From assembly GCA_014529385.2 (NCBI GenBank), contig CM043959.1, forward strand, positions 11,751,309 through 11,815,308: 64,000 bases of DNA, given 5' to 3'. Under the pieces are notes generated by a model. It searched no databases. It had not been told where the DNA came from and worked only from the letters and a program-made list of their open reading frames with translations. Of the stretch, positions 1 through 12,322 are shown in pieces. This DNA comes from Adiantum capillus-veneris (lineage: Eukaryota; Streptophyta; Polypodiopsida; Polypodiales; Pteridaceae). The stretch's first letter is position 1; the number at the start of each line of letters is the position of its first letter. The translations under genes were made by a program, and so were the position numbers.

Positions 1-256
1 GGAGATTACAGTTAGATAATAGAGATTGAGCTAGAAGATAATATTTTTAAATATTGTGTTACTTTTTTTATAGTAAACTTTGATCTTTTGGAATTTAGGA
101 GGTAGTCTATCCATTGAAAAGTATTTTTTTTGTAGTGCATCAATATATAAACAAACAATAAATATTTTGATGATGATAAAATTTACTATATTACGTACAA
201 ACACTTGCTCGGGTTTGTCTTTGCTCGGAAAAACTCGCTCGGTGCGTGGTAAGACT
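1..256. other. Unassigned AT-rich sequence left of B1
   Basis: I recognise no gene or repeat family here. It ends abruptly where similarity to the B3 chromovirus begins, near 257, so it is probably the DNA joined to B1 after B1 lost its 5' end. A short open frame here resembles nothing I know. Confidence 0.5.
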
Positions 257-1939
257 CCCTAGACACATGGAAGCACTACCTATTGGGGACTCCATTTATC
301 CTACGAACCGACCACCAAAGTCTTAAGTATTTCATGACGCAAACCAAGCTTTCCGACAAACAAATGAGGTGGGCAAATTTTCTTTCGCAATTTAATTTCC
401 ATATTGCTCACATAGCTGGTAAGCACAATCAAGTGGCCGATGCACTTTCACGACGACCCAAAGTTAATGCGGTGTCTATAGCTACTCACAATGATCTATC
501 CTCTATGATAGATGAGTATGCTACTGACCCTGAATTTAGAGACATAATGTCAGCCCTTGCTTTGGGGAAGAAAGAGGAACCATTCACCTTGTAGGATGGT
601 TATCTTCTCCACGGCAATAGACTATGTGTTACCCATTCCCTTCGTGAGAAATTTATGTATGAATCCCATGCTCCTCCATATGCGGGGCATAGAGGTATTC
701 AACCTACTCTCCGAGGAGTAGAGACATACTTCTATTGGCCTACCATGAAAGTGGACTTACAAGAGTATGTTTCAAAATGTGTAGTATGCCAAAAGACCAA
801 GTATGATAGAGGGAAGCAACCTGGATTACTCCAGCCATTGCCTATCCCAAATTCACCATGGGAGAGTATATCCATGGATTTCATCTTTGGATTACCCAAG
901 TCTATCCATGGGAATACAGAAATATGGACAATAGTTGACAGGTTTAGCAAGCAAGCATGTTTTATTCCTGTCAAAAAGAATATTAAAGCACATCAAATGG
1001 CAACTCTCTTCATATCTCAGATTTTCAAGCACCATGGATTACCCACATCCATCGTGTCCGATAGAGATCCTAGAATGACCAGTAATTTCTGGAAAGGTCT
1101 CTTTGAAAATCTAGGAACAAGATTGAATTTCTCTTCGGCCTATCACCCACAAACGGATGGCCAAAGTGAGATAGCCAATCTTACGATACTCGATCTACTC
1201 AAGACTTATGTTACCGAAGTAGATCAACGCTCACAATGGGAAAAGTACTTACCTCTTGTAGAGTATGCCTACAATAATGCTGTACATACTTCTACGAGAA
1301 AAGCACCTTTTGAGATCATTGAGGGAAGACCTAAAAGTCCTTTGCTACTCAAAGTACATGGGAAGATCTTCGCCGCCCAATGAGTATAGCCGTGACCTAC
1401 AAGAATCTTTTCAAAAGATTAGGGAGGCTATATCCATCTCTCAACAAAGGCAAAAATCTGTTGCTGATGATAAGCACAGAAGAGCCTTAATGTTCAAAGA
1501 AAATGATTCTGTCTTACTCAAGTTTCCTAAGGCTCGATTAAGGCAAACGACGGGCAGAAATCCTACGGGCCATCAAAAGTATTATGTTAAACTAGCAAAA
1601 AGATACTATGGTCCTTTCCAAATCTTGAAGCCCATCAATGAGACGGCTTATCAACTCAAGTTGCCCAACCATTGGCTTATACACAATGCCTTTCATGTAA
1701 GCCTACTTAAGCCCTACAAAGGAGATCCACCAACTGAACCAATTATTGAAGACCCTCCCGAAGTTGAAGACCAAGAAGAGGTGCTACAACCCGAAGCTGT
1801 CCTTTGGCATGAAGACAAGGTACTACGACATGGTAAGATTATTCGACGGTATCTTATTAAGTTCAAAAATTATCCTTTTGAAGATGCTAGATGGATGCAA
1901 GGAATACAGCTTAATGCTTACAATGCTACATTAGAGTAA
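257..1939 (+). pseudogene. B1 pol fragment: RNase H end, integrase, chromodomain-like tail
   Basis: The frame opens in the RNase H C-terminus (TDHQSLKYFM, then HNQVADALSRRP). It continues through the integrase zinc-binding region (HRGI...CVVCQ), a DDE core (MDFIFGLP, SDRDPRMTSNFW, HPQTDGQSEIAN), a GPF module (YYGPFQIL) and a chromodomain-like tail ([18 protein letters not shown]). Two breaks are visible against B3: a TAG at 592-594 where B3 has CAG, and a one-base gain near 1379-1382 that moves integrase into another frame. In the family, integrase inserts cDNA into host chromatin and the chromodomain guides site choice. This copy is dead. Confidence 0.92.
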
Positions 1940-2298
1940 GCAAATGTACAAATTTCTTTAAAACGACTAATGTTTTTGTCTTATTAGACTAGTCCTCTTT
2001 TTAATTGTGCATAAATTTAACTAGTATGCATGCTTAGAATCATGTTTGTGATGACGACGTCTCTCAGACACCAAGTAGAATTTGTCACTCTACTTTGGGA
2101 GAATGAAATGGGCTAAAGAGCAGACATGCTTGCAGCAGCTATGTCTCCCAAGCACCAAATGGATTATTCATCCATCTTGGAAAGATGTCGTAGGGTAAAA
2201 AGGGATCCTCTACCCGCTAAGTAAAATTGACTAATGACTAAGTCTTTATCTCTTCTACCTCATAGTCGAGGACGACTATGATTTCAAGAGAGAGCTAA
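1940..2298 (+). other. B1 3' untranslated region with polypurine tract
   Basis: This non-coding stretch aligns with 46148-46507 of B3. It ends in a purine run (AAGAGAGAG, 2286-2294) a few bases before the LTR, the expected place for the plus-strand primer. The conserved TCGAGGACGAC motif lies just upstream. Confidence 0.75.
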
Positions 2299-3904
2299 TG
2301 TCATAAAATCTAATATCTAATATCTAACCAACCAAATGATTTTCTCATATTAAATTGATCACTTAATGTGGGAGAATAAACGGGAACAAGTGTTAAGATA
2401 TAGACATGTTCTTATAGATCTATCTCAACATGGGGCCAATGGTAAAGGGGCTCAAATGAGAGATGGTCTATCAAAGAGCAAGGCTAACTAATGGAGCATA
2501 AGACCTTAGGGTTAGCTTCATTGAAGACCTCGAATAATGTGGTAAAAGGCCTTTGACCTTAGGTGAGCTAGGGCTGAGCTTGAGGCACGGGAACCCGACC
2601 CACAGCTCGAGGTGCTTGTCCTGCTTGTCATGCTTGATGACTAAGGTGCTTGAGGTGCTTGATGATTGAGGTGATTGAGATTCTTGAGGTGCTTAATTAT
2701 TGAGATGCTTAATTATTGAGATGCTTAATTATTGAGATGCTTGAGGTGCTTTGTTGACATGCTTGAGATGCTAGGGTTGTACTTAAGGTGAGAACCTAGC
2801 CCAAGCTTAAAGTGCTTAACGGCCAATCTTGTGGTGGGAACTGGGCCTATGTATGAGGGGCTTGAGGTGTAAAAAAGTCAAATATTCAATCCCTACAAGG
2901 AGGGGGTGAGCCCTACATGAGGGGAGATGAGAGATAACACCACCCACACACTCACACAAGGCATGCGGTTGGCCACCCAAGGGGTCCAATAATATAATTT
3001 AGGAGATTTAATTAAATGATTTAGCATTTATCTAGCCCTCTCTCTCAAAGGGGAAAGGGGGACACTTGTCTCAAGGCTACCCTTGCTACTTGTAATGCCT
3101 CCTGCTTGTGATTGGCTAGGCCTGGAGGGGTCCAATGAGCTTCAAGCATGAGCTACAAGGGGGGGTCGACCCAAGAAAGCTAGGGGGTTGATTAGGGGGT
3201 ATACTCACCCCCACACACTCACAAACACTCTCATTGTGTGCTATGCAAAGTGCAAGAGCTCCCTCTCCTTCTCCAAGCAAGTAGAGGTTGAGAGCCTACA
3301 CCAACACTCTTGGATATGGAGTGCAAATCCAACCAAGAGCCATGCTTCAATGCTTAAGCTTGACATCTCCTTCTTCTTCATTACTATGCTATTATGTATG
3401 CTAGCAACAAGAGTTATGATAAGTGAGGAACTAATTCTTTTTCCTACGAAATGTTTCTTCTTCCTCTTCCCTACCCTCATTCCCTGCTAGCTCTCGCCAT
3501 CTTCAAAGGTGTTTGAGGTCTTGGGACTGAGGCTTGGGATAGTTAAATATTTCTTTAAGTTTATGTCATATTTGTGATGCATGAAGCTTTCCATCTTCAT
3601 TGCATCACCTAGGTCACAAGGAACACAAAGATTGTATTGTAACAAGTCTCTCTTAATGGGAGAAATCATAATACAAATGCCTATTGGATGGGGGACCGGC
3701 TCCACATAAATCTGGTCCTCAACTGTTGTCATGTTCTCTAAATTCTCTCTCTTGCAAAAGTATTGTTCATGCCAAGTTAACTAATTGCTATGATTGTGTT
3801 GCTATCTTCAATTATGTTCACCAGCTATGCTCACAAAGTCATTTCTCAAAAGTACTCTCATTAATTTCCGCTACTCTCAAATTAAATAGGCCAATTCCAT
3901 TACA
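2299..3904 (+). repeat. LTR of chromovirus family B (B1 3' LTR)
   Basis: It begins TGTCATAAAATC and ends CCATTACA, the same termini as both B3 LTRs. It is about 1606 bp, against 1711 and 1615 bp in B3. Short open frames inside recur in all family LTRs because the DNA is repeated, not because they code. Confidence 0.9.
2605..2765 (+). repeat. LTR-internal minisatellite, GCTTGAGGT-type units
   Basis: Imperfect short repeats built on GCTTGAGGT and GCTTAATTATTGAGAT lie in tandem. The equivalent places in the B3 LTRs (39540-39745 and 46800-46950) hold related but differently arranged units, so this part of the LTR changes length by slippage. Confidence 0.75.
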
Positions 3905-4276
3905 GATTAAATCTAATACTATGTATGGCTAAGAGGACAAGTGCATTTATTAGGCTACTTCTCCATAGCTTTCTCTAGCATTTGTTTTAGGCCCAAGTTG
4001 GAGGTGGAGCTAAGAAGTCATTTTCCCTCTCCACCTTTCGAGATTGATGGGAGAAAAGGTGGAATGGGATTAAATCCCCAGTCAACATCTTCCCTTTTCC
4101 TTTTCATTCCACATTATCAAAAACATGCACATCCAAGAGCCAAAAAATGACTCTTAAAAAAAACACTCATTTGGATCCATTTGCAGTTTTTCCTATATCT
4201 ACACACTCTAAATCATTTTCTATCCTCTTTCTCCTCCTAAAATGTCAAATTTAAATTTTGAAAAGTTTCCCCAAAA

Positions 4277-4604
<328 letters not shown>

Positions 4605-4739
4605 ACTTGGTAAAACTGAGTTGCTACCCTATGTTGTACAACTGTTGGTGAAGTTAGTGCTTGTTACCAACTTTTGGGGCTACCCTATGGATACTACCCC
4701 CTAATCTATCTCTAACTTATACTTTGACCTCTTGAGTAT

Positions 4740-5060
4740 TTGGGCAGCTTTCGAGTTCATTAACTCTGCTTGGTTTTCATCAAATTGTCGCAGCTCTCAT
4801 ACTGTATCGCGGCCCCGAATCTCTTTGGGGATTGCCTCTGTTGCAATATCTTGCATCTTCTTGGGCTCTAAACCAGGATGCTAGCACATTAAAGAGTGCA
4901 TTATGTGATCCTCCTTGGTGCTTCAAGAGCATATATAAAGAGGTGACGGATCTGCTACTCCCTCACTTAGACTTTGTTATTTTTTCTTGGGAAAGAATGA
5001 GAGGAAGGAATGGTGCTTGATTTGTTGATTCATCTCTTGAAAACATAATATTCGACACCC
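4740..5060 (+). pseudogene. Possible relic of a plant RNase H-like (RVT_3) domain
   Basis: One frame reads a weak pattern reminiscent of the C-terminal half of RVT_3 RNase H domains of plant non-LTR elements: an aliphatic helix (SIYKEVTDLLL), then FVIFSWERMRGRN followed by a stop and FVDSS. Upstream the frame carries a possible AALILYRGPESLWG segment. No catalytic aspartate is clear and no reverse transcriptase is adjacent, so this may be chance. Confidence 0.2.
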
Positions 5061-6324
5061 AGTGCCTCACATTTTAGGACTGTTTTTGAATCTGATGCCT
5101 TTTTAAAGTTACTAATAGATGACATCGAATGTTTCATATGGTTATTATCTTGGTGTTTAGACACTGATGGGGAATATAAAAGCTGACTGCTTGGTGAGGT
5201 GCTAGCTATCCATGCTTTTTTCTGAGTAATGGAAGGAGGGTTACTGGTTATGCCATGGAGCCCCCCTCGTGGGGGTGTTCAGGGGTAGCACCCCCAAAAC
5301 CAAGTATTTGATGTGTATTTGCATGTAAATTTTACATAAATATGTCTCAAAATCAAATTAAAATTCATTGTGTGTTGCATGTTGCATTTGGCTCTAGAAA
5401 ACAAGGGCTATGATAAGGTATACACAATACAAAGGCTCTACTTTGATGTGGACTATTCGTTTTTTGGATGAGGTGGCTCAAGGGAGCTCTGGTCACATAC
5501 CAAAGGTTTATGCATGCAACCCGTGAAACCGCGAACCGTCGTGTCCAAAGCACACATTGTCGGCATCCTGCAGGGCTGGGGAGGTAGATGCAAAAAAAGG
5601 GCTCCTGGCCACAAGGCAGTTCCAATTGGCCAAATAGGGCATGTTGAGGGTTTCGTGCATAAACATCTGGTATGTGTCTAGAGCTCCCCCACCTCAATAA
5701 ACCAGTAGGTCGCATCAAAGCAGAGCCTTTGCATTGTTTTGACGCCTATAATAATGAATTTTGTTTCAATCTACTCTGCATTCCTCCACCTAGAAATGAC
5801 TAGTCCATAGGTATACCTCTACTCCAAACTTATTAAGATTATCTTAATCTACCCAAAAAAATTATTCTTATCAGACGTTCCTTTTTGCTCAATTGTAAGC
5901 ACCCTTAGCTCATTGCAATTAAGCCAATAAGAAGTGCACCACCAAGATATTCCACATATACATTTGATCCTAAAATGAACAAGGGACTTATAAGCCCACA
6001 ACTAGGAAAATTCTTTCAGCCACCAAGTTGTGCTCCTTTGAGATTCCAAGCTTTGGGTATCTAAAGAAGATTTCATCAAGGCAGCACGTAGAACTTATCA
6101 ATGTTAGAAGTATTTTTTCAATTTTTCATATATATTACAAGAAGTTTCTAGTAGTAAGGATCATTATATGGTTATCATTTGAATTCATCGTTACAATATT
6201 CCCCCCAAAACAAAAGAAATTTGAATCTTTTGATTTTCATATGCATTCTAGACATTGTATGTATCCCCTACACAAGATTAGTACACAAATTTTGGGTTCT
6301 AAATGTTACATTACTTTTTAAAAT

Positions 6325-6327
<3 letters not shown>

Positions 6328-6387
<60 letters not shown>
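6328..6387. repeat. (GA)n microsatellite
   Basis: An uninterrupted GA dinucleotide tract of about 60 bp in unassigned DNA. Confidence 0.97.
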
Positions 6388-6390
<3 letters not shown>

Positions 6391-6824
6391 TGAACCAAAA
6401 ATCATTTTCATTGCAAACGAGGGGTTACATGCTATGCATTGTAGCAATTTATAAAGAGAGTGTACATCAATATAGGGCCATGATGAGTTTGATACACACA
6501 TTGGGAATTTAAGTCTCTACATTCTTCAAAGAATATCAATTTACAAAAGGGATTTTAATACTACAATATAAAAGGATCTTTCACAACTTGTCCGTGGACA
6601 AGGTACCAAAAATCTTTGTCTGCAGCCTCAATGTCGTATTTTTAGTTATGGACCTCCATGCCCAACCAATGTAAAATATTTTTATAGCTATAATGAGACA
6701 TATTTTGCAAAACAAGATTATTTTCTGCAAGTTATTTAAATCATATCTTAAATTTCATGCATGGCAAGGACTTTGAATAATGAAAAATAAAACTTCTTAC
6801 TATATCAATAAGTGAAAGTCCACC

Positions 6825-6856
6825 ATAGCTATTTTCACACTAGTGAGAATAGCTAT
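6825..6856. repeat. 32-bp imperfect inverted repeat
   Basis: The arms ATAGCTATT and AATAGCTAT are inverted around a CACACTAGTGAG-like centre, giving a near-perfect dyad. It sits just left of the presumed end of the degenerate B2 LTR, and could be a small MITE remnant or chance. Confidence 0.4.
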
Positions 6857-6869
6857 AGCGAAAATTGAT

Positions 6870-8001
6870 AACATAATGAGCATTTCATTAAGAACAAGTT
6901 CCTAATGCGCATAGAGAGAGTACTTAATTTGAGAAAGCAACCAGCTAGCAATTTACACCTACCTAATTTGGCATTGACAATACTTGAAAAGAGAGAGAAT
7001 TACAACAACTGACAACAGTTGAGGACCGGATTTACATGGAGCCGGTCCCCCCTCCATAAAGGCTTTGTATTATAGCTTCTCCCATCAAAGGAGACTTTTG
7101 TACAATACAATCCTTGTGTTCCTTGACAAAAGTCATTGGTGCAATGAAGATAGAAGCTTCATGCACCAAATTATGCTTGAAAAACACACCTAGTGTCCCT
7201 AGCCTCAGTCCCAAGACCTCACACACCTTCAAAAATGGTGAGAGCTAGCATGGAATGAGGATAGATTGAGAGGAAGAAGAGGTATCTTACGAGAAAGAAG
7301 TATTCTCCTCACATAATCACTCTAATAAAATAGCTTAGCTTAGTAATAGCGTGGTAGAGGAGATGATCATGCCATTGAATCTTGGCTCTTGGTTGGATTT
7401 GCATTCCATAGCCAAGAGTTATTGGTGTAGGCCTCTACTTCTCAATGCTTGGAGAAGGACATGGAGTTCTTCTTGCACACATTAGTTGTCTTTGTGTGTG
7501 TGTGTGGGTGTGTGTAGCAATGAGTTAGAGTAAAATGCAGCCTTCTCTCTCATCTTGGTCGACCCCTCTTGCTATTTGCTCATGCTGGCATCCCATTGGC
7601 CCCTGTAAAGCTTAGCCAATCACAAATTAGAATCATAATTGATAGCCTTTTGACAAGTATCCCCCTTTTCCATTTTGTGAGAGCTTTAGGTGATTAAATA
7701 ATTCAATTAAAATCTCATTGGACCTCTTAGTCTTCTGGCCAATAGGAATCAGGCAAGCCATTGGGCTACTGAATGCTCATTGGACCCCTTGGTAGACTAT
7801 CCAATAGTCTTTTGGGGAGCTCAATTTATATTGATTCTTTTATAAAGCATTTTTAAATTGATTAGACTAATTTACTCTAGCCTGATTCTCATTGGTCCAC
7901 GGGCTATGGCCATCCAATAGGATTTGAGGGAAGGTTGGAAGCAACTGGCCTAGGAACCTGACATGTGTCCAGTGTCCCCTTTGTGTAAAGGGGGAGCCTT
8001 G

Positions 8002-8092
<91 letters not shown>

Positions 8093-8405
8093 TGTGTGTT
8101 TCTCTCTCATCCCCTACTAACAAGGCACGCCCCCTCCTTCCTAGGGATGTGGAAAGACTTTTTAGTCTTCCCATGACCATCCAAATTCCTCCTTGCTTTG
8201 GCCAATGGATTAATGAGTTAGTTATTGGACCCTTAGCCTATGGAAGTCTTAATGGAACTGAACCTTAGGTCTTTTAAGCCCCATTGAAGCACATTGCTCT
8301 TTTGCAAGCTTTCCCCCTTTGGATCCCTATTTTCCCTCCTTTGGATCCCTCACAGAGACCGGTCTAGCAACCTTACTAATATTCTAGCTTTTACTCCCCT
8401 GGTAC
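6870..8405 (-). repeat. Diverged family-B LTR (B2 3' LTR)
   Basis: Several blocks match the reverse complement of the B3 LTR in the right order: ACAACAGTTGAGGACCGG, the block with CTCAGTCCCAAGACCTCA, a long GT tract beside CTCTCTCATCCCC, and AACCTTAGGTC. Similarity is patchy and both ends are degenerate, so the borders are estimates. It is much older than the B1 and B3 LTRs. Confidence 0.7.
8004..8099. repeat. (GT)n microsatellite in the B2 LTR
   Basis: A GT tract of about 96 bp with one interruption near 8090. Its place matches the (AC)n tract in the B3 LTRs, read on the opposite strand. Confidence 0.95.
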
Positions 8406-8409
8406 TTCC

Positions 8410-8876
8410 CCGTATTAAATTAAATTGCAAAAGGAAACTTGCCCACCTCATTTGTTTGTAGGAGATTCGTGGTACTTGAAGATTTGTGATATAAAGAGGG
8501 TTGCCATTTGATGGGCTTTGATAGTCTTTTGACAGGCATGAATGTGCTGTTTTGCTAAACCTATCTACTATCGTCCATATTCCTGTATTCCCATAGATAG
8601 ACTTGGGCAATCCCAAGATAAAATCCATGGATATGCTCTCCCACAATGAATTATGGATTGGAAAATGTTGAAGCAATCCAGGTTGCTTCCCTCTATCGAA
8701 CTTTATCTTTTGGCATACCACACATTTTGAAACATACTCTTGTATGTTTGCTTTCATGGCAAGCCAATAGAAATATGTTTCTATCCCTTTTAGGGTAGAG
8801 TGAATCCCTCTATGCCCTGCATAGGGAGGAGCATGAGATTCATACATTACTTTCTCATGTAGTGAGCTAGTAACGC
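8410..8876 (-). pseudogene. B2 integrase fragment with rearranged RNase H piece
   Basis: On the minus strand the frame gives the integrase zinc region (HAPPYAGHRGI, CVVCQKIKFDRGKQPG) and the start of the catalytic core (SMDFILGLPKSIYGN). A frameshift follows, and at about 8465 the sequence jumps to a short piece of RNase H (QMRWASFLLQFN). In B3 that piece lies upstream of integrase, so order is disturbed. The break at 8876 is the insertion site of A1. Confidence 0.85.
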
Positions 8877-9817
8877 TGTCAGAAGTCTTTTGGAGCAAGG
8901 GATTGCGCATATGTACATACACATGCATGGTGCATCGAATAAAGGATTTCCCATTTTCCAGAGCTAGGTTATCGTGGGGCCCACGTGTGTACAGGTAGGA
9001 CAGGGTGTACATAGTGCAGCGATTTTCACTATTACCAGTACCATTGTGTTTTTTCTACAATAAGGAGGAGTTGGTAGCGCGTAAAAATTCTCAAGGAAGC
9101 TATCCGCGGGCCGACGAAATGAGGTAAGCGGGTGCGTCAGATGGCATCTAGTGGCGTCAGGAGGGTGAATGGGGTCAATACTTGCACGTGGAGAAGTACG
9201 GACACAACGTGGGTGTTTCCTTCTGATAATTATACAGAAAGGTCATCATGAGGACCATATTTTGGGGCCACTTAATGTGGTGGCGGGATGCATTATTGAA
9301 AAAAGTCAAGTGCCAGGTGTGCGTATGGATGTAGCAAGGTGACAACTATGCACTGCGAGGTCAGTTTTTGGCATGTTCGGGGTCCGTTTGAGGTCATCTA
9401 AAAGGCCAAGGGTGCCCAACTAATAAAGCTAAGTGTTGGAACTGAAAAAACAGAGAGAAGACCAGGAAAAACGTGGAGAAGAGAGGAGGAACAGCCGCAG
9501 GTGTGTTTTTGGGATTTTTGGAGCCTGTTTTGGCCGTAAACTGCTCATCCGAGGTCAGATTTGAGCACTTTGACATTGTAGACTGGGGTTTTGGGCCGTT
9601 CCGGACGCGATGGCGCTGTCCATTTTTCCAAATTCCTCACTTTTTTTCTGCTGTTTTGGCTGTGTAAGTTTCTCTTATGAGCGAAGCTTCTTCTCCAATT
9701 TGTGATTGTATCTGGTATATTTTACCCATTTTGTGTGAGCTATTTGCCCCTTGATGTTGGCCCAAGCTCATTTGTATCTAAATATCAGAAGTTCTTCTCT
9801 TTTGAGGTGAGGTTTTT

Positions 9818-9890
<73 letters not shown>

Positions 9891-10075
9891 TGTGTGTGGA
9901 GTGGGTAAACTGGTAGACTCTCTCCTCTCACTCCATCGGTGTGTTCCTTGTCTCGGCCAGGTGGGTTGTGTAAGCCGAGTGGTGCCCCATAGTGTGTGTG
10001 TGTGTGTGTGTATCTTCCCAAGATTGTGTGTCGGGTCATTATAGAGGCGTTTTGTGTGTTTCCATCCCGCTCACA
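8877..10075 (+). repeat. A1 5' LTR
   Basis: About 1.2 kb, from TGTCAGAAG to CCCGCTCACA. It aligns with 14829-15972, 17092-18226, 21455-22579 and, inverted, 62001-63140. Recurrent 60-70 codon open frames on both strands are shared only because the LTR is repeated. Confidence 0.92.
9821..9898. repeat. (TG)n microsatellite inside the A1 5' LTR
   Basis: A tract of about 78 bp. The same LTR site holds a much shorter TG run in the other copies (around 15773, 18035 and 22350). Confidence 0.95.
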
Positions 10076-10081
10076 TTCTTT

Positions 10082-10098
10082 TGGCGCCCCCACGGAGG
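10082..10098 (+). promoter_or_regulatory. A1 primer-binding site
   Basis: TGGCGCCCCCACGGAGG begins six bases after the LTR end. TGG matches the CCA tail of a tRNA, and TGGCGCC is the usual opening of many gypsy primer sites. I do not assign the tRNA. Confidence 0.6.
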
Positions 10099-10982
10099 AT
10101 CTTCTTCGAGTACCTTCTGCTTCGAGCTTCAAGCTTCGAGATTCGGGATTACAGGTTATAGAGTACAGGTTACAGGTTACAGGGATAGGTACAGGTACAT
10201 GTGATTCACACAGGTACAGGTAGCTAGAGTACAGTGATATACTAGCAGTGGTGTCACTTGCAGCTGTTGTGGGTATGCATCACTTGGCGCCTGTTTGAGC
10301 GCATTATCTGCTAGATTGTACGTTACTTGTGGAAACTTCCATTGTACGCATTTGTGGAGCCATACTTGGTTTTATTTGGCAGTCCCAGCCATTTTTGAGA
10401 CTTGGTCTGGAAGATAGACATTTATGAGACTTTACTATACGCGATTTGCATTAGCCTTCGTGTGAGGGTCGATAGCGTGAGGTTTTATTGAGCTGGGAGA
10501 TTCTCAAATGTGAAGATCCTTTCGGTGATACAGGTATCTAGAGCACCCTTTTCGTGACCTCGCCATAGGCTATGTACTAATGATTCCTATTTGATGCTCG
10601 GGTTCTATTGTTGGCAGTTTATGCATACATATACAGCCTATATTTTGGGTTCTCTACTTCTGGGGAAACTCTGCCAAAAATTTTCCGAGTTATGATGGCT
10701 GGTTTTTTGGTCTTTTAAGTCATTTATGCTGTTATGCTGCTGAAATTTTGGCAAAATCAGAGGATAAGACAGGTGTGCTTTCTTGGGAGCTGCATGGTTG
10801 ACTTTAATGGATGATCAAAATGGCCGTCAATTCACTCCTTTTCATTTAACTCAGAGAATCCAGATAAATGTTCATGTGTCCAGGAAGATTTTTTTCCAGC
10901 AATGCATAGTCTTTATGTTCGGGCCAAGAAGATTAAGAGATATCCTGGAATGTCCTTTGCCTGTTGTAATTCCGATGATTAA

Positions 10983-12322
10983 CACTAGGTTGGTAATGGG
11001 ACATTTTTATGTCCTGGGACACTTTTATGTCCTGTTAAGTGACCATTTTCCTTGAATTATGTCAAGAGTTTCAAAATGGATTTTAAGGTGCTATCGGTCT
11101 AGAAATTTGTCTCATGAGCTGAAAAAAACTCGACATTTTTTTGGAATATCAGTTCCATCTTTAACCTTGTCCTTGCACAACATTTCACAACCTAAACTAT
11201 GTGAAAAAACGGGTCCTGTTTTTGGCTTTTTTCAACTTTTTGCAACTATACCACTCTATAATTCATGTTTGTGAGGTCTATAATGCTAGAGAACTATCTT
11301 TAGTAGTCCTCAACATGTCCTGATACTTCTAGGGAGAAATAAATGTTAAAGTTGTAAGTTATGACCAAATTACAAAAATTGTCAAATCCTGTTTTTTTAG
11401 CCAATTTTAGCTCTTCTATGATTTTTTTGGTAACTTTCATGATATCCAAATGCATTTTTGATTTTCTACGTTGCATATTGTAACATAAAGCTAATATTCA
11501 TTGAGTTTTGGGGCACCTAATACCCTATTTTGCATAGTAGACAACGATGGTTGATTTTTTCAATTATAGAAGAAAACGAAACATTTTAGTATATCAAGTA
11601 TAGCTTTTTCAATATTGCTACTTTCTTGTGACAACTACATGCATTTTGTAGGTAGTAACCATATCTAGTCATAAGGATCAAATTTGGATAGATATTGAAT
11701 AGTTTCTATGGGATTCTACAACTCATAATGTTGAACCCAATTTTTTCATGTTTGCTGTATTTAGCACTTCATCTTTGTCCCCAAGATTCCCCTTGGTAAG
11801 AGATGTATTATTCTTTTGACATGCTACATGGCTCCTTATGAACCTAAAGGACAATAGGGAACTAAGAAAACATGCATATATTATTTGTATTGAGTGTGGC
11901 TATAGAAACTTTGATGATAGGTTTGCAGAATGGTAAAAATTCAACTTTTTTGTACCTATTTCTTTTGGCAAAACAAAAAATAGTGAGTGAGAAGCAATCA
12001 TACGTTCTGATCACCAACCCATTGAAGTTAACTAGGGAATTTATCTCAAGTCCTACAAAAATCCCTAATCTTATTTTTATGCAACAAAACGTAAGAAATG
12101 ACTGTTTTGATGAAAATGTACTGGTCCGTCAACTTTGGAGGCTTGGTGTGACCAAAAGATGAGAAATTTTACAAGTTTCTTATTTTTTACATGTGTAGTA
12201 GGCCTTGAACTATAACCTCATGAAAGGATTTTACAAAATGAGTGGATCTATTATGGTTTTGGAGGTTTTTTTCAAAACCCTGAAAGGACACTTTTATGTC
12301 CTGTTAGGTTACCAACCTAGTG
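10983..12322 (+). mobile_element. T1: non-coding TIR transposon flanked by TTAA
   Basis: Perfect 14-bp terminal inverted repeats, CACTAGGTTGGTAA and TTACCAACCTAGTG, bound a 1340-bp segment with no sizeable coding frame. TTAA lies directly outside each end (10979-10982 and 12323-12326). A second, inverted copy, T2 at 30949-32259, has the same ends and the same TTAA neighbours but unrelated flanks, which shows mobility. TTAA duplication is typical of piggyBac and Kolobok elements. A TA duplication with a longer TIR is also possible. No transposase is present. Confidence 0.85.

Larger units (their letters stand above)
257..3904 (+). mobile_element. B1: 5'-truncated Ty3/gypsy chromovirus
   Basis: The segment aligns colinearly with the complete element B3, starting inside RNase H (B3 about 44453) and running through integrase, the 3' untranslated region and a full 3' LTR. 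The 5' LTR, gag, protease and reverse transcriptase are missing. With no 5' LTR, no target-site duplication can be tested. B1 is a relic and cannot be autonomous. Confidence 0.93.

Noticed and set aside
3188-3490. Open frames starting near 3188, 40228 and 47402 with a shared peptide
   Set aside because: All are inside family-B LTRs, and the frame breaks differ between copies.
5365-5718. 117-codon minus-strand frame
   Set aside because: No domain, no conserved neighbour and an odd composition rich in Pro, Cys and His; most likely chance.
10983-12322. Assigning T1 and T2 to the CACTA superfamily
   Set aside because: The termini begin CACTA, but the adjacent three bases (TAA left, TTA right) are not a direct 3-bp duplication, whereas TTAA is exact at all four ends.
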